Positions 4,851 through 7,018 of a stretch of DNA of 7,018 nt are shown here, piece by piece. The stretch is from Phycisphaerae bacterium (GTDB taxonomy: Bacteria > Planctomycetota > Phycisphaerae > Tepidisphaerales > Tepidisphaeraceae). The notes under the pieces were generated by a model. That model worked only from the letters and a program-made list of their open reading frames with translations, made no database searches and was not told where the DNA came from. How positions within the stretch are numbered: position 1 is the stretch's first letter; the number at the start of each line of letters is the position of its first letter. The position numbers were made by a program, and so were the translations under genes. The stretch is taken from assembly GCA_014380825.1 (NCBI GenBank), contig JACMJD010000190.1, forward strand, positions 1-7,018, read 5' to 3'.

Positions 4851-7018
4851 ATGTGGACCTACCAATACAAACACGGCGACCGACCTCTCGAAGGCTACAC
4901 GATCCAGCGCGCCGCCGGTCGCGGTGGCTTCGGCGAAGTGTATTACGCGACGTCCGACAGCGGCCGCGAGGTGGCGCTCAAGGCCGTGCACGGGTACGAG
5001 CAGATCGAGCTGCGCGGCATCAGCCAGTGCATGAACCTCAAAAGCCCGCACCTGGTTTCGATCTTCGATGTGAAACACAACGAACAGGGCCGGCCATTCG
5101 TGATCATGGAATTCGTCGACGGGCCGAGCCTGCGGGGATTGCTTGATGAATCGCCCAGCGGGCTAGGTGAGCAGAAGAGCGCATTTTTCCTGCGCGAGAT
5201 CGCCAAGGGCCTGACATTTCTCCACGACTGCGGCATCGTTCACCGCGATCTGAAACCCGGGAACATTTTCTACGAGAACGGCTACGTCAAGATCGGTGAC
5301 TACGGCCTGAGCAAGGCGATCACGGTTGGCCAGACGTCGCAGCAGACGGTGACGGTCGGCACGGTGCATTACATGGCCCCGGAAATTGGCGCGGGCCGTT
5401 ACGACCGCTCGATCGACATCTACGCGATGGGCGCGGTGCTGTTTGAGATGCTGACCGGAACCGTGCCGTTCGTCGGTGCGAGCCCGAGCGAAATTTTGAT
5501 GAAGCACCTGTCGGCCGAGCCAGATTGCAAAGGGATTTCCGAACCGTTCGCGACGGTCATCAAGAAGGCGATGCACAAGGATCCAACCCGTCGCTATCAA
5601 TCGGTTCAGGAGATGGTGGAAGCAGTGTTCGGGGCGGAGCACGTGCGAAACAGCATGTCGGTGTTCGCAGCGGAAGAGTTGAGCGTCGTCGCGGGACGCG
5701 TTGCGCAGCGAATAACCACCGCGGGCTCCCCAACTCCCAAGGCGACCGAGTCGTCTTCAGTGGTCGGCAACACACCGATTCACGGCCGGACGATGTGGGA
5801 CCGGATGAGCCAGCGCTTCGATCGCGCCGGCGATCGGGTTGCGCAGCTTGGCGAAGGACTGTTCGCCGGGCAGAAGCTGGACAATTCACCGCTGAACTTT
5901 GACGAATTGAACGAGCGCGATTCGATGACGAAGCGCGACCGACGATTACTGGCGGTCTTCGTATCGCTCGTGATCGCGCTGGCGGCGGGCGTGATGGCGT
6001 CGGGTTCGCACGGCGCGCCTGTCGGCTATGCAATCGCCATGTTTTGCACCACGTGGGGCGCAACGTTGGGCATCTGCGCAAGCTGGCGATGGATGATGCC
6101 GAAGATGGCGAACGATTCGCCTGGCGCGAAGCGGTTCGCCGCGGCGATGCTCGCGATGGGCGGCGCCGTCGGGTTCTCCGCCGTCAATTGGCTGGTGATC
6201 GGCCAGGGCCCGATGATCGGCACTTGGATCGCCGTCATCATCACGTTCCTGGCGAACGATTCGCGGCAGTGGATCGACCCTTGGCGGAGCGATCGCGTGC
6301 GCATGAAGTTCGCGGTGCAGTCGGCGTTCTGCGCGTGGATCGCGTCGATGTTTTTTCAAGGCTCGTCTTCGCTGGCGGTGGCGGTTGTCGCCGGGACTGC
6401 GCTGATGGTGCAAGTGCTCACGCCGTGGGATGCAAAAGGCGCCGAAGAGCGACGCAACGCCGGCAAGCGTGGATTCGATGTCATTCCGACACCGCCCACG
6501 CCACCGACACCGCCAGTTCCGAGGAACGTCGGCTTTGGTGAACGAGGTGCTCAAGCGTTCGCGGTGGCGAATACGCAGGGCGATTACAACGTCACGGCAG
6601 ATACGTCATCGCAACCCGCCTTTGCATCGCGCGTTCCGCCGCGATGGATGCGCGTCGCGTGCATGATCTTGTTCGCCGGAATGTTCACCGGCGGCGTGAT
6701 GTTGCTGATCGGTGCGTCCAACCGCGCGTTCGCGCCTCACGCGGATGAAGAAGCCATGGCCCGTGGCTTCGGCATCGGCCTGATTATCGCCGGCGCCTGC
6801 GCGTTGGTGCGTTCGATGATCGGCCGATACGTCAGCTTTTTCCAGTTCATCATCCGGCCGACGCTGCTGCTGCTGTGCTTCGAATCGATCGTCATCTCGT
6901 CGATCATCACCAGCAGCACGCCGAATATGCAGGGCGACGAGAAAATGATCGGGATGTTTTTCATGATCTTCCCGGCCGTGCTGTTCGTGACGATCTTGCT
7001 GATCTCGTGGCAGTTCAG
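4851..7018 (+). CDS. Eukaryotic-type (Hanks) serine/threonine protein kinase with polytopic membrane C-terminus, 3'-truncated
   Basis: The frame is open from ATG 4851 to the window edge (722 complete codons, no stop), so the C-terminus is missing. The kinase domain spans about residues 16-262. It has the Gly-rich loop GRGGFGEV (23-30), VALK with ATP-anchoring Lys44, HRDLKPGN (131-138; catalytic Asp133, Asn138), DYG instead of DFG (150-152), APE (176-178), Asp189 and Arg248. All core catalytic residues are present, so it should be active; R-D in the HRD motif suggests activation-loop control. Residues 263-363 are soluble. Hydrophobic segments follow near 366-386, 390-410, 429-446, 449-468, 485-503 and 505-522. 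After a linker with a Pro/Thr stretch come others near 600-622, 639-653, 664-688 and 699-722. The domain order is that of planctomycete kinases I recall. No Shine-Dalgarno sequence precedes the ATG. The stimulus and substrates are unknown; the FHA-like neighbour is a candidate partner. Confidence 0.94.
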   Translation, partial: MWTYQYKHGDRPLEGYTIQRAAGRGGFGEVYYATSDSGREVALKAVHGYEQIELRGISQCMNLKSPHLVSIFDVKHNEQGRPFVIMEFVDGPSLRGLLDESPSGLGEQKSAFFLREIAKGLTFLHDCGIVHRDLKPGNIFYENGYVKIGDYGLSKAITVGQTSQQTVTVGTVHYMAPEIGAGRYDRSIDIYAMGAVLFEMLTGTVPFVGASPSEILMKHLSAEPDCKGISEPFATVIKKAMHKDPTRRYQSVQEMVEAVFGAEHVRNSMSVFAAEELSVVAGRVAQRITTAGSPTPKATESSSVVGNTPIHGRTMWDRMSQRFDRAGDRVAQLGEGLFAGQKLDNSPLNFDELNERDSMTKRDRRLLAVFVSLVIALAAGVMASGSHGAPVGYAIAMFCTTWGATLGICASWRWMMPKMANDSPGAKRFAAAMLAMGGAVGFSAVNWLVIGQGPMIGTWIAVIITFLANDSRQWIDPWRSDRVRMKFAVQSAFCAWIASMFFQGSSSLAVAVVAGTALMVQVLTPWDAKGAEERRNAGKRGFDVIPTPPTPPTPPVPRNVGFGERGAQAFAVANTQGDYNVTADTSSQPAFASRVPPRWMRVACMILFAGMFTGGVMLLIGASNRAFAPHADEEAMARGFGIGLIIAGACALVRSMIGRYVSFFQFIIRPTLLLLCFESIVISSIITSSTPNMQGDEKMIGMFFMIFPAVLFVTILLISWQF
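6486..6521 (+). repeat. Proline/threonine-rich coding repeat (9-bp period) in the kinase linker
   Basis: Four 9-bp units encode PTP, PTP, PTP and PVP, residues 546-557 of the kinase. The stretch lies in the approximately 77-residue polar linker between two groups of hydrophobic segments. If six membrane helices precede it and the kinase domain is cytoplasmic, this linker is also cytoplasmic. It may be a spacer or a binding site for a Pro-rich-motif reader; nothing here shows which. Confidence 0.6.

Noticed and set aside
5163..5642. Minus-strand frame (159 codons) opposite the kinase domain
   Set aside because: The plus strand carries all Hanks kinase motifs in order, so this is a shadow.

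Overview
All six genes in this 7.0 kb window lie on the + strand, closely spaced, in moderately GC-rich DNA. The most likely source is a member of the Planctomycetota, perhaps a Phycisphaerae-like lineage. This is inferred from the kinase at the 3' end and the membrane-anchored coiled-coil protein, both of which read like protein families I associate with planctomycetes. No rRNA or marker gene is present to confirm it.

Layout: (1) positions 1-287, the 3' end of an RsbW/SpoIIAB-type anti-sigma-factor ATPase/kinase; (2) 326-1450, a rhomboid intramembrane serine protease with a C-terminal TPR-like helical tail; (3) 1464-2162, a stand-alone phosphopantothenoylcysteine-synthetase-type (CoaB/DFP) protein; (4) 2238-3053, a single-pass membrane-anchored coiled-coil protein of unknown function; (5) 3179-4768, a protein with TPR-like helical repeats followed by two FHA-like domains; (6) 4851 to the window end, a eukaryotic-type Ser/Thr protein kinase followed by many membrane segments, open at the 3' edge. 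No tRNA, rRNA, CRISPR array, transposase or convincing riboswitch was seen.

The most unusual DNA surrounds gene 5. The gap before it holds an inverted pair of period-8 tandem arrays (3055-3130). The gap after it is almost entirely an inverted pair of period-7 tandem arrays (4767-4846), which starts inside gene 5's stop codon and ends four bases before the kinase ATG. A third, unrelated REP-like palindrome (4122-4179) lies inside gene 5 and encodes the linker between its helical and FHA-like halves. The two intergenic elements share a design (tandem short units in mirror-image arms around an 18-19 nt loop) but differ in unit sequence and period.

Genes 1, 5 and 6 belong to Ser/Thr-phosphorylation signalling families: a partner-switching kinase, an FHA-like protein and an Hanks-type kinase. 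Together with the membrane protease and coiled-coil protein they may form a membrane-associated signalling neighbourhood. That functional link is inference from gene order only. Genes 2 and 3 are 13 bp apart and probably co-transcribed.
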